Assembly (NCBI RefSeq): GCF_001296045.1
Contig: NZ_LJHS01000015.1
Location: 1 to 56,189, forward strand
Reading direction: 5' to 3'
DNA length: 56,189 bases
Origin: Rhizobium sp. AAP43
GTDB lineage: Bacteria; Pseudomonadota; Alphaproteobacteria; Rhizobiales; Rhizobiaceae
The notes below the pieces were generated by a model. That model did no database searches, was not told the DNA's origin, and was given only the letters and a program-made list of their open reading frames with translations. Position numbers and translations under genes: made by a program. Shown in pieces: positions 8,196 to 18,941 of this stretch. Each line of letters opens with the position of its first letter. The stretch's first letter is position 1.

Positions 8196-8232
8196 TGTTC
8201 ATTCCCGCATCTGATCTCACAATTTGCGCAAT
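8165..8232. promoter_or_regulatory. Repeated ATTTGYGCAAT motif in the pobR-pobA divergent region
   Basis: Two 11-base copies, ATTTGTGCAAT at 8165-8175 and ATTTGCGCAAT at 8222-8232, lie 57 bases apart in the same orientation. The second contains the palindrome TTGCGCAA. They are candidate binding sites for the AraC-type activator. The first copy would fall inside pobR if translation started at 8195, so it mildly favours the 8159 start. This is read by eye and not tested. Confidence 0.35.
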
Positions 8233-8254
8233 GCCAATTTCGAAATGCCTCTGA

Positions 8255-9466
<1,212 letters not shown>

Positions 9467-9647
9467 GCGATATGCCATTCCTTGCGAGGCAGGAACGTTT
9501 TTTAGACTCACGAATAAGTCTGTTCTTCGGAGGGTTGAAAGTCGCTCAGAGAGGCCACCCCTCTTGACGTGACACGTCGAGTTGGAGCTCGCAACGGGGC
9601 TGAAGCGAACTCGATATTAAATCAGGCATACTGGAGGAGTAATTGCC

Positions 9648-11099
9648 ATGAACATGCATATTCCAATGTTGATCGATGGTGCGGAGAAGGCTGCCATCGG
9701 GAACCGGACCTATGATCGGATCAATCCCTATACCCAGGAGATCGCAACAACGGCGTCTGCAGCCGGGCTCGATGATGTGAAGGCGGCGGTAGACGGGGCA
9801 GCTGCGGCGTTTCCAGCGTGGTCGAAGACGGGACCCGGGGAGCGCCGAAAGATCCTTTTGAAGGCTGCTGACATCATGGAGGCTCAATCGAGCGAGTTCT
9901 CGGCATTGATGACGGCAGAGACCGGTGCGACAGGCCAATGGGCTGGTTTCAACGTCATGGTGGCTGCCGGCATGCTGCGTGAGGCAGCTTCAATGACCAC
10001 GCAGATTTCCGGCGAAGTCATTCCGTCCAACAAGCCGGGTTCACTGTCGATGGGAATTCGTCAGTCTGCCGGTGTTTGCGTCGGGATTGCGCCGTGGAAT
10101 GCGCCGATCATTCTGGGAACGCGGGCGATCGCCATGCCAATCGCTTGCGGAAACACCGTCATTCTCAAAGCGTCCGAACAGTGCCCTGGCACACATCGTC
10201 TGATTGCCCAATGCCTCGTTGAAGCCGGGCTTCCCTCCGGCGTGGTCGGTGTCATCACCAATGCGCCGGAAGACGCAGCACAGATCGTCGAAGCCCTGAT
10301 CGCGCATCCGTCCGTAAGGAGGGTCAACTTCACCGGTTCGACCCGTGTCGGCAAGCTTATTGGCGAGCTGTGTGGTCGTCACCTGAAACCAGCGCTGCTT
10401 GAACTTGGCGGGAAGGCGCCGCTCATCATTCTCGATGATGCAGATATCGATGCTGCGGTGAATGCCGCAGCTTTTGGTGCCTTCGCCAATATGGGGCAGA
10501 TCTGCATGTCGACCGAACGGATCATCGTTGACCACAAGATTGCTGATGCGTTCGTGACGAAACTCGCGGCCAAGGTTTCGAAGCTGCCGGCTGGTGACCC
10601 GAAGGGGCATGTGGTTCTGGGTTCACTGATCAGTCTCGATGCGGCGAAGAAAATGGACGAGCTTATCGCGGATGCGCTGGGCAAGGGTGGGATACTGCTC
10701 GCCGGCGGCAAGCGGGAAGGGAGCGTTGTCGAGGCAACGCTGCTCGACAACGTCTCTCCCGACATGCGCCTCTATGCCGAGGAAAGCTTCGGGCCGGTCA
10801 AACCGATTATCCGCGTAGACGGTGAGGAGGAAGCAATCAGGATTGCCAACGATACCGAATATGGTTTGTCCGGCGCCGTCTTCAGCAAAGACATTCGTCG
10901 CGCGCTGGCCGTCGCCGCCCGGATCGAATCCGGGATTTGCCACATTAACGGTCCGACGGTCTTTGACGAGCCTCAGATGCCGTTTGGAGGTGTCAAGGGG
11001 AGTGGCTACGGCCGATTCGGCGGCAAAGCCGCGATTGCCGAATTCACTGACTTGCGCTGGATCACGATCGAAGATCCGAACCAGCACTATCCTTTTTGA
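9648..11099 (+). CDS. vdh: Aldehyde dehydrogenase, probable vanillin/4-hydroxybenzaldehyde dehydrogenase
   Basis: A 483-residue NAD(P)-dependent aldehyde dehydrogenase. Family motifs are in order: 'IAPWNAPIILG' (cofactor pocket), 'NFTGSTRVGK', catalytic glutamate in 'LELGGKAP', and nucleophilic cysteine in 'GQICMSTERI'. Specificity is inferred from the neighbours. The hydratase/lyase encoded at 13436-14266 would release vanillin or 4-hydroxybenzaldehyde, and this enzyme would oxidise it to vanillate or 4-hydroxybenzoate, the latter being the PobA substrate. A strong GGAGGA site lies 10 bases before the ATG. It ends in a long hairpin shared with the convergent MarR gene. Confidence 0.9.
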   Translation: MNMHIPMLIDGAEKAAIGNRTYDRINPYTQEIATTASAAGLDDVKAAVDGAAAAFPAWSKTGPGERRKILLKAADIMEAQSSEFSALMTAETGATGQWAGFNVMVAAGMLREAASMTTQISGEVIPSNKPGSLSMGIRQSAGVCVGIAPWNAPIILGTRAIAMPIACGNTVILKASEQCPGTHRLIAQCLVEAGLPSGVVGVITNAPEDAAQIVEALIAHPSVRRVNFTGSTRVGKLIGELCGRHLKPALLELGGKAPLIILDDADIDAAVNAAAFGAFANMGQICMSTERIIVDHKIADAFVTKLAAKVSKLPAGDPKGHVVLGSLISLDAAKKMDELIADALGKGGILLAGGKREGSVVEATLLDNVSPDMRLYAEESFGPVKPIIRVDGEEEAIRIANDTEYGLSGAVFSKDIRRALAVAARIESGICHINGPTVFDEPQMPFGGVKGSGYGRFGGKAAIAEFTDLRWITIEDPNQHYPF

Positions 11100-11113
11100 G
11101 GAGAGCGGCTATT

Positions 11114-11159
11114 GCCAGATGCGGGGGCAGTCGTTTTTCAGACGGCTGCCCCATCTGGC
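11114..11159. terminator. Hairpin between convergent vdh and marR genes
   Basis: A long interrupted stem. GCCAGAT at 11114-11120 pairs with ATCTGGC at 11153-11159, and GGGGCAG at 11124-11130 pairs with CTGCCCC at 11146-11152. The loop holds a T-rich stretch. It fills almost all of the 67 bases between two convergent genes, so it probably terminates both, although no clear U-tract follows on either strand. Confidence 0.55.
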
Positions 11160-11166
11160 CAGGCAT

Positions 11167-11679
11167 TCAGTCGGTTTCGTTGTTGCCGGGAACGATGTCT
11201 GCATAGATTTTCTTCAGACAGCCAATGAAAACCTCCAGCTCTTCAGGTGTGAACCGGCTGGTGAAGCGAAGCTCATGGGCTTCCTGGAGGTCCCGCGCTT
11301 GGCCAAGCAAGATTGCGCCGTCGCCGGTCATGCGCAATTCTTGCCGACGGCGGTCAATGGCTGAAGCCTGGCGCGATATCAGGTTGCGTGCCTCGAGCCG
11401 ATTGACGAGCGCCATCATCGTCGCGCGATCCATGCTGAGCTGATTTGCGATGTCGATCTGCCCAACGCCGGGGTTGGCTGCAATGAGTTCAAGGACGGCA
11501 AATTGCTTCTGCGTGAGGCCGAGTTCACCCATCGCCGTAGAATAGTCCTGATAGATCGCGACGTTAGCCATACGGATGTGAAAGCCGAGAATGTCATCAA
11601 GGCGCCCCGTCCTCAGCCGGCGGCCAAGTTCGAAGACTTCATCATAATTGGCCGGATTCAGGTCATTCTTTAGTATCAT
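11167..11679 (-). CDS. MarR-family transcriptional regulator of hydroxycinnamate genes (CouR/FerR-like)
   Basis: A 170-residue winged-helix regulator. The MarR core is clear: 'GLTQKQFAVLELIAANPGVGQIDIANQLSMDRATMMALVNRLEARNLI', with the wing 'ISRQASAIDRRRQELRMT' ending in the DxR-type motif. It lies between the aldehyde dehydrogenase and the CoA ligase, divergent from the latter. In related bacteria MarR regulators in this position (CouR, FerR/FerC, HcaR) repress the genes and are released by hydroxycinnamoyl-CoA. That role is inferred by context here. A pair of 11-base direct repeats in the shared promoter region is a candidate operator. Confidence 0.88.
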   Translation of the reverse strand: MILKNDLNPANYDEVFELGRRLRTGRLDDILGFHIRMANVAIYQDYSTAMGELGLTQKQFAVLELIAANPGVGQIDIANQLSMDRATMMALVNRLEARNLISRQASAIDRRRQELRMTGDGAILLGQARDLQEAHELRFTSRFTPEELEVFIGCLKKIYADIVPGNNETD

Positions 11680-11718
11680 GTGCCTTCTTTCGCGGGTCAG
11701 AACAATGTTCGCTTGTTC

Positions 11719-11770
11719 TCTGTGATCATATTCTGTTCTATCAGGGAATTCTCCTATTGTCTGTGATCAT
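11719..11770. promoter_or_regulatory. Two perfect 11-bp direct repeats upstream of fcs and marR
   Basis: TCTGTGATCAT occurs at 11719-11729 and again at 11760-11770, a spacing of 41 bases (about four helical turns, same DNA face). Each copy contains the palindrome TGATCA. The region between the MarR gene (start 11679) and the CoA ligase (start 11830) is AT-rich and must hold both promoters, so these repeats are a reasonable operator for the MarR protein. Confidence 0.5.
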
Positions 11771-11829
11771 TTTTGATTTAGTATGTCGAACTTACGATGT
11801 GCTTGGGAGTGGCGCAGGGAGGAGATCGT

Positions 11830-13431
11830 ATGGACCAGCCCGTAGGGGTGGAGGGGATAGCTGCGCAATTCTGCGGGCTGGAGACGTATGACCCGTTGGT
11901 CTACCGGGCCAAGGTGTCTCCTGACGCCGACGCTGTTGTTGAGGTTGCGAGCGGTGAACGTCTTACCTTTTCAGAGCTAGATCGTCTTGTCGGCAAGATC
12001 GGCGCTTTGCTTTCCAATGAAGTCAAGGCATCCGTGGCGCCGCCGCATGTCGCCTATCTCGGTCGCAATTCCATTGCACAACTTGCGACCTGCCTTGCCT
12101 GCCAGCGCGCAGGTTTAGTGTTCATACCGCTGAACTGGCGATTGGGTGCCGCTGAGTTGCGGCCTATCATTGAGGACGGCGACCCTGCCCTATTCATTCA
12201 TGACGTAGAGTTTGCGTCCGTCCTCGCAGAGGCGGTGCGGGACGGGGTGCAGGTTCTGACCGTTGAGGGTGAAAACGGGCTTCTTGCTCGGGCGGGTAAG
12301 CTTGGTGCGGTTGCGGCAGCTTCATTCGAGGCAGCCAGGACCTGCATTATGCTCTATACGTCAGGCACGACCGGAAAGCCCAAGGGAGTGCTGCTCACGC
12401 GGCACAATGCCTTCGCTTCGGCTGTGAACTTCGCCATGGTCGGCGAGATCACGGAGGCGTCGGTCACGCTTTGTGACCTTCCGTTTTTCCACACGATCGG
12501 CCTGGTGGCGATTGCCCGAACGACGGTGATGATGGGCGGGCTCCTGATCATAGCGGACCGCTTTCACCCTGACCGCGCCCTGTCGCTCCTCGGTGATCCC
12601 GAACTCGGTGTCACTCACTATTTTGCCGTCCCCCAGATGGCAGCGACCTTGCGTGCAAGCCCTGTCTGGAACCCGAGGGCGCTTGAGGCCTTGCAGGCAA
12701 TCTTCATCGGTGGCGCGCCGCTCTCGCCTGCCTTGATTGCCGAATTTCTTGAGCACGGGATTCCGCTCGTGAACGGCTATGGGATGAGCGAGGTGGGGAC
12801 AGCGATCCATATGCCGCTGGATCGAGAGGCGATCGCACGTCATCCGGGTAGCGTCGGTTATCCCGCACCTCTCCTGGAAATCAGGATCGTCAATGCCACG
12901 GGCGAGAACGTCGAGGATGGTGAGGTGGGTGAAATCTGGCTGCGGGGACCGTCCGTCACGCCGGGCTACTGGAACAAGCCGGAAGAGACCGCGCTGGCTT
13001 TCGTCGATGGCTGGTTTCGCACCGGCGATCTCGGACGGCGTGATTCAGGCGGCGTCATCTTTGTGCCGGACCGGCTGAAGGACATGTATATCACCGGCGG
13101 CGAGAATGTCTTTCCGGCAGAAATCGAGGCTGTAATCGGGGCCCATGCCAAGGTCCAGGATGTTGCGGTGATTGGTGTCCCGGATGCCAAATGGGGCGAG
13201 TGCGGTCTGGCGCTTGTGGTTGCGGTCGCCGCTGAGACACCGAGTGCCGAGGAAATTCTAACCTTTTGCGCGGAACGCCTCGCATCCTACAAGCGGCCGC
13301 ACCGCATCCTTTTTGTCGAAACCATCCCACGGACGGCATCCGGCAAGGCGCAGAAAAATCTGCTGCGCCAGACCTACGCGTCTACCCAAAATCCCCCGGC
13401 ACTGCCGGTCGAAACAGGCATGCAGGAGTGA
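11830..13431 (+). CDS. fcs: Hydroxycinnamate (feruloyl/p-coumaroyl)-CoA ligase
   Basis: A 533-residue ANL-superfamily acyl-CoA synthetase that adenylates an aromatic acid and transfers it to CoA. Visible motifs are the AMP-binding P-loop 'MLYTSGTTGKPKG' near residue 175, 'NGYGMSEVGT' (A5), 'WFRTGDLGRRD' (A7), 'DMYITGGENVFPAEIE' (A8) and the catalytic lysine in 'PRTASGKAQK'. ATG 11830 follows AGGGAGGAG. The longer frame from 11797 lacks a comparable site. It ends four bases before the hydratase/lyase, forming a two-gene operon. Feruloyl versus p-coumaroyl preference cannot be told from sequence. Confidence 0.9.
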   Translation: MDQPVGVEGIAAQFCGLETYDPLVYRAKVSPDADAVVEVASGERLTFSELDRLVGKIGALLSNEVKASVAPPHVAYLGRNSIAQLATCLACQRAGLVFIPLNWRLGAAELRPIIEDGDPALFIHDVEFASVLAEAVRDGVQVLTVEGENGLLARAGKLGAVAAASFEAARTCIMLYTSGTTGKPKGVLLTRHNAFASAVNFAMVGEITEASVTLCDLPFFHTIGLVAIARTTVMMGGLLIIADRFHPDRALSLLGDPELGVTHYFAVPQMAATLRASPVWNPRALEALQAIFIGGAPLSPALIAEFLEHGIPLVNGYGMSEVGTAIHMPLDREAIARHPGSVGYPAPLLEIRIVNATGENVEDGEVGEIWLRGPSVTPGYWNKPEETALAFVDGWFRTGDLGRRDSGGVIFVPDRLKDMYITGGENVFPAEIEAVIGAHAKVQDVAVIGVPDAKWGECGLALVVAVAAETPSAEEILTFCAERLASYKRPHRILFVETIPRTASGKAQKNLLRQTYASTQNPPALPVETGMQE

Positions 13432-13435
13432 AATC

Positions 13436-14266
13436 ATGGCTGATATAGAAAGCAACCTGCCCGAACCGGTGCTGGTCGAGTTTGACAACGGCATCGCATT
13501 TGTCACCCTGAACCGGCCGGAAAAACGCAATGCGATGAATCCGGCGCTCAATATCCGGATGCTGGAGATCCTCGATGAACTGGAAGCCGACGAGCGCTGC
13601 GGTGTTCTGGTTCTCCGCGGCGCAGGCCAGTCCTTTTCGGCAGGCATGGATCTTAAGGAGTATTTCCGCGAAAATGACGGCAAGGGTCGGGGCGCTGTGC
13701 TGAAAAGCCGCCGCCAGGCCGGCGGATGGTGGAACCGGCTGATGTATTTCGAAAAGCCGACCATCGCCATGGTCAATGGCTGGTGCTTTGGTGGCGCCTT
13801 CACGCCTCTGGTTGCCTGCGATCTCGCCATCGCTGCGGACGAGGCGACCTTCGGGCTTTCGGAGATCAACTGGGGAATCCTGCCGGGTGGCAATGTCACG
13901 CGCGCGGTGGCCGAAGTGATGGGCCATCGGGATTCCCTCTATTACATCATGACCGGCGAGACTTTCGGCGGTCAGAAAGCGCGGGAGATGGGGTTGGTCA
14001 ATGAATCCGTGCCGCTCGGCGACCTCGAGAACCGGGTCAGGGCGCTTTGCGGCACCCTTCTGGAGAAAAATCCGGTGGTGCTCAAGGCCGCGAAGGATAC
14101 ATTCAAGCGGGTGCGGAATATGCCCTGGGAACAGGCGGACGATTATATCTATGCCAAGCTCGAGCAGATGCTTCTGCTGGACAAAAGCAATGGCCGCGCC
14201 GAGGGCCTGAAGCAGTTTCTTGACGACAAGACCTACCGTCCCGGATTGCAGACCTACAAGCGCTGA
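13436..14266 (+). CDS. ech: Hydroxycinnamoyl-CoA hydratase/lyase
   Basis: A 276-residue crotonase-superfamily enzyme that hydrates feruloyl- or coumaroyl-CoA and cleaves it to an aromatic aldehyde and acetyl-CoA. It is close to Pseudomonas HCHL over the full length: 'MVNGWCFGGAF', 'EATFGLSEINWGI' with the catalytic glutamate (Glu143 in Pseudomonas), and 'DYIYAKLEQ' with the tyrosine equivalent to Tyr239. The position of Pseudomonas Ser123 is threonine here ('FTPLVACDLA'). ATG 13436 with GGAG a few bases upstream is preferred to the long open frame from 13313. Co-transcribed with fcs. Confidence 0.94.
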   Translation: MADIESNLPEPVLVEFDNGIAFVTLNRPEKRNAMNPALNIRMLEILDELEADERCGVLVLRGAGQSFSAGMDLKEYFRENDGKGRGAVLKSRRQAGGWWNRLMYFEKPTIAMVNGWCFGGAFTPLVACDLAIAADEATFGLSEINWGILPGGNVTRAVAEVMGHRDSLYYIMTGETFGGQKAREMGLVNESVPLGDLENRVRALCGTLLEKNPVVLKAAKDTFKRVRNMPWEQADDYIYAKLEQMLLLDKSNGRAEGLKQFLDDKTYRPGLQTYKR

Positions 14267-14437
14267 AAGCCCGCTGACACCGCTTGGTGTGCTTCAGGCG
14301 CGGAACGAAAGCCGTCGCGAGGCATTGTAGAACCACAAGCGATCAACAAGCAGCCGAATATGGACTTCCCCGGCACAATGACCGGATAGCGACTTGAAGG
14401 CTGCATGGGACGCAAACTCGGAAGAAGGAGAGCGAAA

Positions 14438-14629
14438 ATGGGTTCTACAGCGGACAAGATTTCCGGCAAGACAAACGAACTGGTCGGCAAGGCAAAGCAG
14501 GCCGTCGGCGACGCAACCGATAACCGCAGCTTGCAGGCCAAGGGCGCTGCACAGGAAGCCAAGGGCGATGCGCAGCAGGCCAAGGGCCAGGCGAAAGATG
14601 CTGTAAAGAAAATTGTCGATAAAGCCTGA
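14438..14629 (+). CDS. CsbD-like small stress protein
   Basis: A 63-residue, highly charged, Ala/Lys/Gln-rich protein starting '[25 protein letters not shown]'-type sequence, typical of the CsbD family (B. subtilis CsbD, E. coli YjbJ). These proteins are induced by general stress and have no known enzymatic role. A strong AGAAGGAGAG site precedes ATG 14438 and a terminator follows. It appears to be a stand-alone transcription unit after the ferulate genes. Confidence 0.88.
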   Translation: MGSTADKISGKTNELVGKAKQAVGDATDNRSLQAKGAAQEAKGDAQQAKGQAKDAVKKIVDKA

Positions 14630-14653
14630 AGGCTTTAAAGTCCTCCAGCAACG

Positions 14654-14677
14654 GGCCCGCTTTCAAGCGGGCCTTTT
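14654..14677 (+). terminator. Rho-independent terminator after the csbD-like gene
   Basis: GGCCCGC at 14654-14660 pairs with GCGGGCC at 14667-14673 around a six-base loop and is followed by TTTT. This is the classical form for the plus strand, 24 bases downstream of the stop codon. Confidence 0.85.
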
Positions 14678-14722
14678 GCTGTTTGATGGGCGCTTCGCTG
14701 GGCGCCTGAAGCCTCCCCGTCC

Positions 14723-16453
14723 TTAGGACTCGTAGCGCGCAATCTCCTGGCCGGGCTGTAGATAGGCGCCAGCCTCTGCCTTGAACTTCACCTGTCCGGC
14801 CCGCGCGGCGGTGATCTGTGTCTCCATCTTCATGGCTTCCATCACCGCTATCAGGTCCCCTTCTTGCACCATTGCACCATCTTCGACCTTGAAAGCCTGA
14901 AGCGTGCCGGCGATTGGGGCTGTGATCGCTGAGGCGTCGGTCTTTTCAGCGGGAGCGGCTGCGGCCGTACCCTGACCAGCCAAACCACCGAGGCCGGCGA
15001 GAAGCGATGCCGGGATGCCGAGAGCATGGCGCTTGCCGTCGATCTCGACATGGGTACGGATCAGCGCGGTGTCGGCCAGCTGTTCCGGTCGGGCCATGGT
15101 GTCCAGCGTGTCGGCGAAATCGGTTTCGATCCAGCGTGTGTGCACCTTGAAGCCGTCCTCGCCGGTGAAGTCCTGTGCTTCCAGCACTGCGCGGTGGAAG
15201 GGCAGCACGGTGGCGAGGCCCTCGATGTTGAATTCCTTCAGCGCCCGGCGGGCACGGGCAATCGCCTGTTCGCGCGTGGCGCCCGTCACGATCAGCTTGG
15301 CCATCAGGCTATCGAATGTGCCGGGCACGGTTGATCCGGATTGCACGCCGCTATCGAGACGGACGCCGGGCCCGGAGGGCGCGTCGAAGGCCGTGATGGC
15401 GCCGGGTGTCGGCAGGAAGCCGCGGCCGGGGTCCTCGGCATTGATGCGAAACTCGATCGAGTGTCCGCGGGGGGCGGGGGTTGTGATGACGGTAAGCTTT
15501 TCGCCGGCGGCAATGCGAAACTGTTCAATGACCAGATCGATGCCGGTCGTTTCTTCGGTGACGGGGTGTTCGACCTGCAGGCGGGTGTTTACCTCGAGGA
15601 AGGAGATCGTGCCGTCAACGCCGAGCAGGAATTCGACCGTGCCCGCGCCGGAATAGCCGGCAGCTGCACAGATCCGCTTGGCCGCATCATGGATTGATTG
15701 GCGTTGAGCATCGGTCAGGAAGGGGGCCGGCGCCTCTTCGACCAGTTTCTGGTTGCGGCGCTGCAAGGAGCAGTCGCGGGTTCCGACGACGAGTACATTA
15801 CCGTGCTTGTCAGCCAGCACCTGCGCCTCAATATGGCGTGGGCGATCGAGGAAACGTTCGAGGAAGCACTCGCCGCGACCAAAGGCCGCCTTGGCCTCCC
15901 GGACTGCTGACTCATAGAGTTCGGCGATTTCCTCCATCTTCCAGGCGACCTTCAGACCGCGCCCGCCGCCGCCATGGGCAGCCTTGATTGCGACCGGAAG
16001 GCCATGGCTTTCGGCAAAAGCGATCACTTCGGCTGCCGTCTCGACCGGACCATCGCTGCCGGCAACCAGAGGCGCGCCGACACTGGTTGCAATCCGACGC
16101 GCCTCGACCTTGTCGCCCAGAGCTTCGATCACATGCGGATCGGGGCCAATCCAGATGAGGCCTGCGTCCTGTACTGCCCGGGCGAACTCCGCGCGTTCCG
16201 AGAGAAAGCCATAGCCGGGATGAACCGCATCGGCGCCGGAACGCTTGGCAATCGCGATCAGCTTTTCGATATCGAGATAGGTTTCCGCCGGACGGCTGCC
16301 ACCGAGGCCATAGGCCTCGTCCGCCAGCTTGACGAAGACAGCGTCGATATCGGGATCGGCGTAGACGGCGACCGACTGGAGGCCATGGTCGCGGCAGGCG
16401 CGGATGATGCGCACGGCAATCTCGCCGCGATTGGCGATCAGCACTTTCTTCAT
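14723..16453 (-). CDS. Biotin carboxylase with C-terminal biotin carrier domain, linked to 5-oxoprolinase genes
   Basis: A 576-residue AccC-BCCP type protein. The N-terminal '[20 protein letters not shown]' and '[14 protein letters not shown]' define the biotin carboxylase domain, and the ATP-grasp glycine loop is '[14 protein letters not shown]'. The C-terminus has the biotinylation motif 'EAMKMET' with the acceptor at Lys542. The protein is last in the operon with pxpBC. PxpB/PxpC are related to the carboxyltransferase part of urea amidolyase, so the three could form a biotin-dependent carboxylase acting on a lactam or amide. ATG 16453 is chosen, giving the canonical start; the open frame to 16615 has no family support. 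Confidence 0.92.
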   Translation of the reverse strand: MKKVLIANRGEIAVRIIRACRDHGLQSVAVYADPDIDAVFVKLADEAYGLGGSRPAETYLDIEKLIAIAKRSGADAVHPGYGFLSERAEFARAVQDAGLIWIGPDPHVIEALGDKVEARRIATSVGAPLVAGSDGPVETAAEVIAFAESHGLPVAIKAAHGGGGRGLKVAWKMEEIAELYESAVREAKAAFGRGECFLERFLDRPRHIEAQVLADKHGNVLVVGTRDCSLQRRNQKLVEEAPAPFLTDAQRQSIHDAAKRICAAAGYSGAGTVEFLLGVDGTISFLEVNTRLQVEHPVTEETTGIDLVIEQFRIAAGEKLTVITTPAPRGHSIEFRINAEDPGRGFLPTPGAITAFDAPSGPGVRLDSGVQSGSTVPGTFDSLMAKLIVTGATREQAIARARRALKEFNIEGLATVLPFHRAVLEAQDFTGEDGFKVHTRWIETDFADTLDTMARPEQLADTALIRTHVEIDGKRHALGIPASLLAGLGGLAGQGTAAAAPAEKTDASAITAPIAGTLQAFKVEDGAMVQEGDLIAVMEAMKMETQITAARAGQVKFKAEAGAYLQPGQEIARYES

Positions 16454-16502
16454 CGAATGTCTCCTCACAGTCGTGTTGCGGCCTAGTATTGCGGAATGCA
16501 GA

Positions 16503-18107
16503 TCAGCCCCGGACGGGCTCAATCTCGGCAAAGCGCGTGATAGGCCGGAATTGGATCCGGGCATTGACCGGGATCTGCCCGGCAAGGTCGAGATGATATT
16601 CAGCGACGGTCCCAATGACAGGGTAGCCGCCCGTCAACGGGTGATCAGCCAGGAACAGCACGGGCTGTCCGCTATGCGGAACCTGGATTGCACCTGTGGC
16701 CGTGCCTTCGCTCGGCAGTTCGGCGGCATCCTTGCGCTCCAGCGCCACATCGCCCGAGATGCGGATGCCGACGCGGTTGGATTGCGGGGTCACCAGATAG
16801 GTTTGGCTCGAAAGCGTGGCCAAGCCGGATTCCGTGAACCAGTCGCTGCGCGGGCCCATGATCACGTCCAGCGTCACCACCTCGTCCACCGCAGGATGGT
16901 CAAAAGCGGGAGCCTCGTCGAGCGATACCGGCACGAGACCCTTGCGCTCTGACTTCACCTGAAGCGTCGAGCCGACGACAACTGGTTCGGGGCCGACGAC
17001 GGCGAGCGTATCGGTCGATGCGCTACCCAGCACCGGTGTTACATGCAAACCACCACGAAAGGCGAGATAGCTGCGGGCGCCACGCGGAGCAAAGCCCAAG
17101 GTCACGACGTCGCCTGCTTCCAATGATATCGGCCGATAGGTGTCGGCCTTCCACATCCATCCACCAGCGTTGCGAATGGTGATCGGGCAGGGTGCTCCTG
17201 TCAGGGCCATGACGGCGCGGCCAGAGGCCTCGAAGGAGAAGCCGCCGAGCGTAATTTCGAGTGCTGGCATTTCCACAGGATTACCGACCACCCGGTTTGC
17301 GGCCTTGAATGCACCCTGATCGAGCGCGCCGGAGGAGGAGACGCCTTGGCCTGTCTGACCGAAGCGGCCGAGATCCTGGAATAGCGCGGGCATAGGCGAT
17401 GCCAGAACCTTGATCGTGACGCCATCGGGCGGCGTTGCCTGTGCGTCTTCTTTGGTTGTGGAGACACGGGCAGAGACGATAGCCGTTTGGGTCTGCTTTG
17501 CCGTGTCGGTAAAGCGGACACGGTAGCCCGGCTGAAAAAGCGCTGGCGGATCGCGTAGGAGGTCCCACATCTTCAAGGGCGTGGTGCCGATGATCTGCCA
17601 ACCGCCGGGACTGTTTTGCGGATAGACGCCGGAAAATGCGCCAGCGAGCGCGACGGATCCCGCCGGGATCTTCGTGCGCGGGCTTTGACGGCGTGGCACT
17701 TGCAGCGCTGGGTCGCCGCCGACGAGATAGCCGAAACCAGGCGCAAAGCCGCAAAAGGCGACGGTGAAGATGCTCTCTGTGTGGCGGCGGATCACGTCTT
17801 CAACCGAGAGGCCGGTCAGGTCTGCGACATCGGCCAGATCCTCGCCGTCATAGCGGACGGGGATCTCGACCATCTTGTCCGAGGGAGCAATCTTGGCCGA
17901 AAGATCACGTGTGGCGATGGCGGCGGCGAGCTGCTCGGCCTTCAGCGTTTCGGGGCGAAAGCGGATCATCAGCGTGCGCGCAGCCGGCACCATATCCTCG
18001 ATGCCATCGACGGGATCGCTCTCGAGCGAGGCGAACAGCGCCAGCGTCTCGTCGAGATCCTTTAGTTCGACGAGCAGGACGGTCAGGCTGACGGGCAGGA
18101 AACGCAT
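16503..18107 (-). CDS. pxpBC: 5-oxoprolinase subunits B and C as one fused protein (KipI-KipA type)
   Basis: A 534-residue fusion. Residues about 1-215 match PxpB/KipI (allophanate hydrolase subunit 1), with '[16 protein letters not shown]' and '[26 protein letters not shown]' split over two conserved blocks. Residues about 230-530 match PxpC/KipA (subunit 2), with '[22 protein letters not shown]' and '[15 protein letters not shown]'. In bacteria PxpA, B and C together open 5-oxoproline to glutamate using ATP. B and C are separate genes in many species; fusion fixes their ratio. The gene starts seven bases after the DUF1445 gene. Its carboxyltransferase-like fold and the downstream biotin carboxylase suggest biotin-dependent chemistry. 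Confidence 0.93.
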   Translation of the reverse strand: MRFLPVSLTVLLVELKDLDETLALFASLESDPVDGIEDMVPAARTLMIRFRPETLKAEQLAAAIATRDLSAKIAPSDKMVEIPVRYDGEDLADVADLTGLSVEDVIRRHTESIFTVAFCGFAPGFGYLVGGDPALQVPRRQSPRTKIPAGSVALAGAFSGVYPQNSPGGWQIIGTTPLKMWDLLRDPPALFQPGYRVRFTDTAKQTQTAIVSARVSTTKEDAQATPPDGVTIKVLASPMPALFQDLGRFGQTGQGVSSSGALDQGAFKAANRVVGNPVEMPALEITLGGFSFEASGRAVMALTGAPCPITIRNAGGWMWKADTYRPISLEAGDVVTLGFAPRGARSYLAFRGGLHVTPVLGSASTDTLAVVGPEPVVVGSTLQVKSERKGLVPVSLDEAPAFDHPAVDEVVTLDVIMGPRSDWFTESGLATLSSQTYLVTPQSNRVGIRISGDVALERKDAAELPSEGTATGAIQVPHSGQPVLFLADHPLTGGYPVIGTVAEYHLDLAGQIPVNARIQFRPITRFAEIEPVRG

Positions 18108-18114
18108 CGGAACC

Positions 18115-18921
18115 TCAGGCGTGGTAAGCGGAATCGGGAATATCGGTCACGAACATGTGGCCCGGCGCATGGGTGATGGCAAAGGGTACGCCGGAGGCCA
18201 TCACAGCCGCCTGGGGCGTCACTCCGCAGGCCCAGAACACGGGTACTTCGCCCGGCTCGATCCGCACCGGATCGCCGAATTCCGGCTTTGCCAGATCCTT
18301 GATGCCGATTTCTTCAGGCGAGCCGACATGCACGGGCGATCCATGCACGGCCGGGAACCTGCTGGAAATAGTGGCTGCATCGGCAACGCGCGAGGCGGGG
18401 ATCGGTCGCATCGAGACGACCATATTGCCATGCAGGCGGCCCGCCGGCCGGCAGGGTGTGCTGGTCAGATACATCGGGACATTGGTCTTATCTGTGATGT
18501 GGCGGATCTCGATGCCGGCTTCGACCATTGGAGTTTCGAAGGTGAACGAGCAGCCGATCAGGAAACTGACGAGATCCGGATGTTCGGCCCAGGCGGCCGT
18601 TGCGTCCGCCGTCTCTTCGGCCAGCTTGCCGTTGCGCCAGATCCGGTAAAGCGGCAGGTCCTTGCGAAGGTCTGCGCCCGGCGCAAGCATGGTCGCATGC
18701 GAACCCGGATCGGAGACGTCGAGAACCGGGCAGGCCTTCGGATTGCGCTGGGCATAAAGCAGGAAATCAAACGCCCAGTCGCGCGGCAGTACGATCATGT
18801 TGGCCTGGGTGAAGCCGGGAGCGATACCCGCCGTCGGCTCGATGGCCCCCTGGCGGTAACGGGCGCGCGCAAGGCGCGCCGGTTCGGCGTCGACGTGGCG
18901 GAGATTGTCGATGGCAATCAT
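18115..18921 (-). CDS. DUF1445/YcsI-family protein (D-glutamate cyclase-like putative hydro-lyase)
   Basis: A 268-residue cytoplasmic protein of the DUF1445 family. Recognisable blocks are '[19 protein letters not shown]', '[10 protein letters not shown]' and 'FWACGVTPQ', with conserved cysteines in the last two. A mammalian relative converts D-glutamate to 5-oxo-D-proline, and B. subtilis ycsI lies in the kip/ycs (pxp) operon, so a role in interconverting a 5-oxoproline stereoisomer or hydrated form is plausible. It sits between pxpA (20 bases upstream) and pxpBC. Confidence 0.87.
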   Translation of the reverse strand: MIAIDNLRHVDAEPARLARARYRQGAIEPTAGIAPGFTQANMIVLPRDWAFDFLLYAQRNPKACPVLDVSDPGSHATMLAPGADLRKDLPLYRIWRNGKLAEETADATAAWAEHPDLVSFLIGCSFTFETPMVEAGIEIRHITDKTNVPMYLTSTPCRPAGRLHGNMVVSMRPIPASRVADAATISSRFPAVHGSPVHVGSPEEIGIKDLAKPEFGDPVRIEPGEVPVFWACGVTPQAAVMASGVPFAITHAPGHMFVTDIPDSAYHA

Positions 18922-18941
18922 CTCTTGTCCTACCTGTCGGC

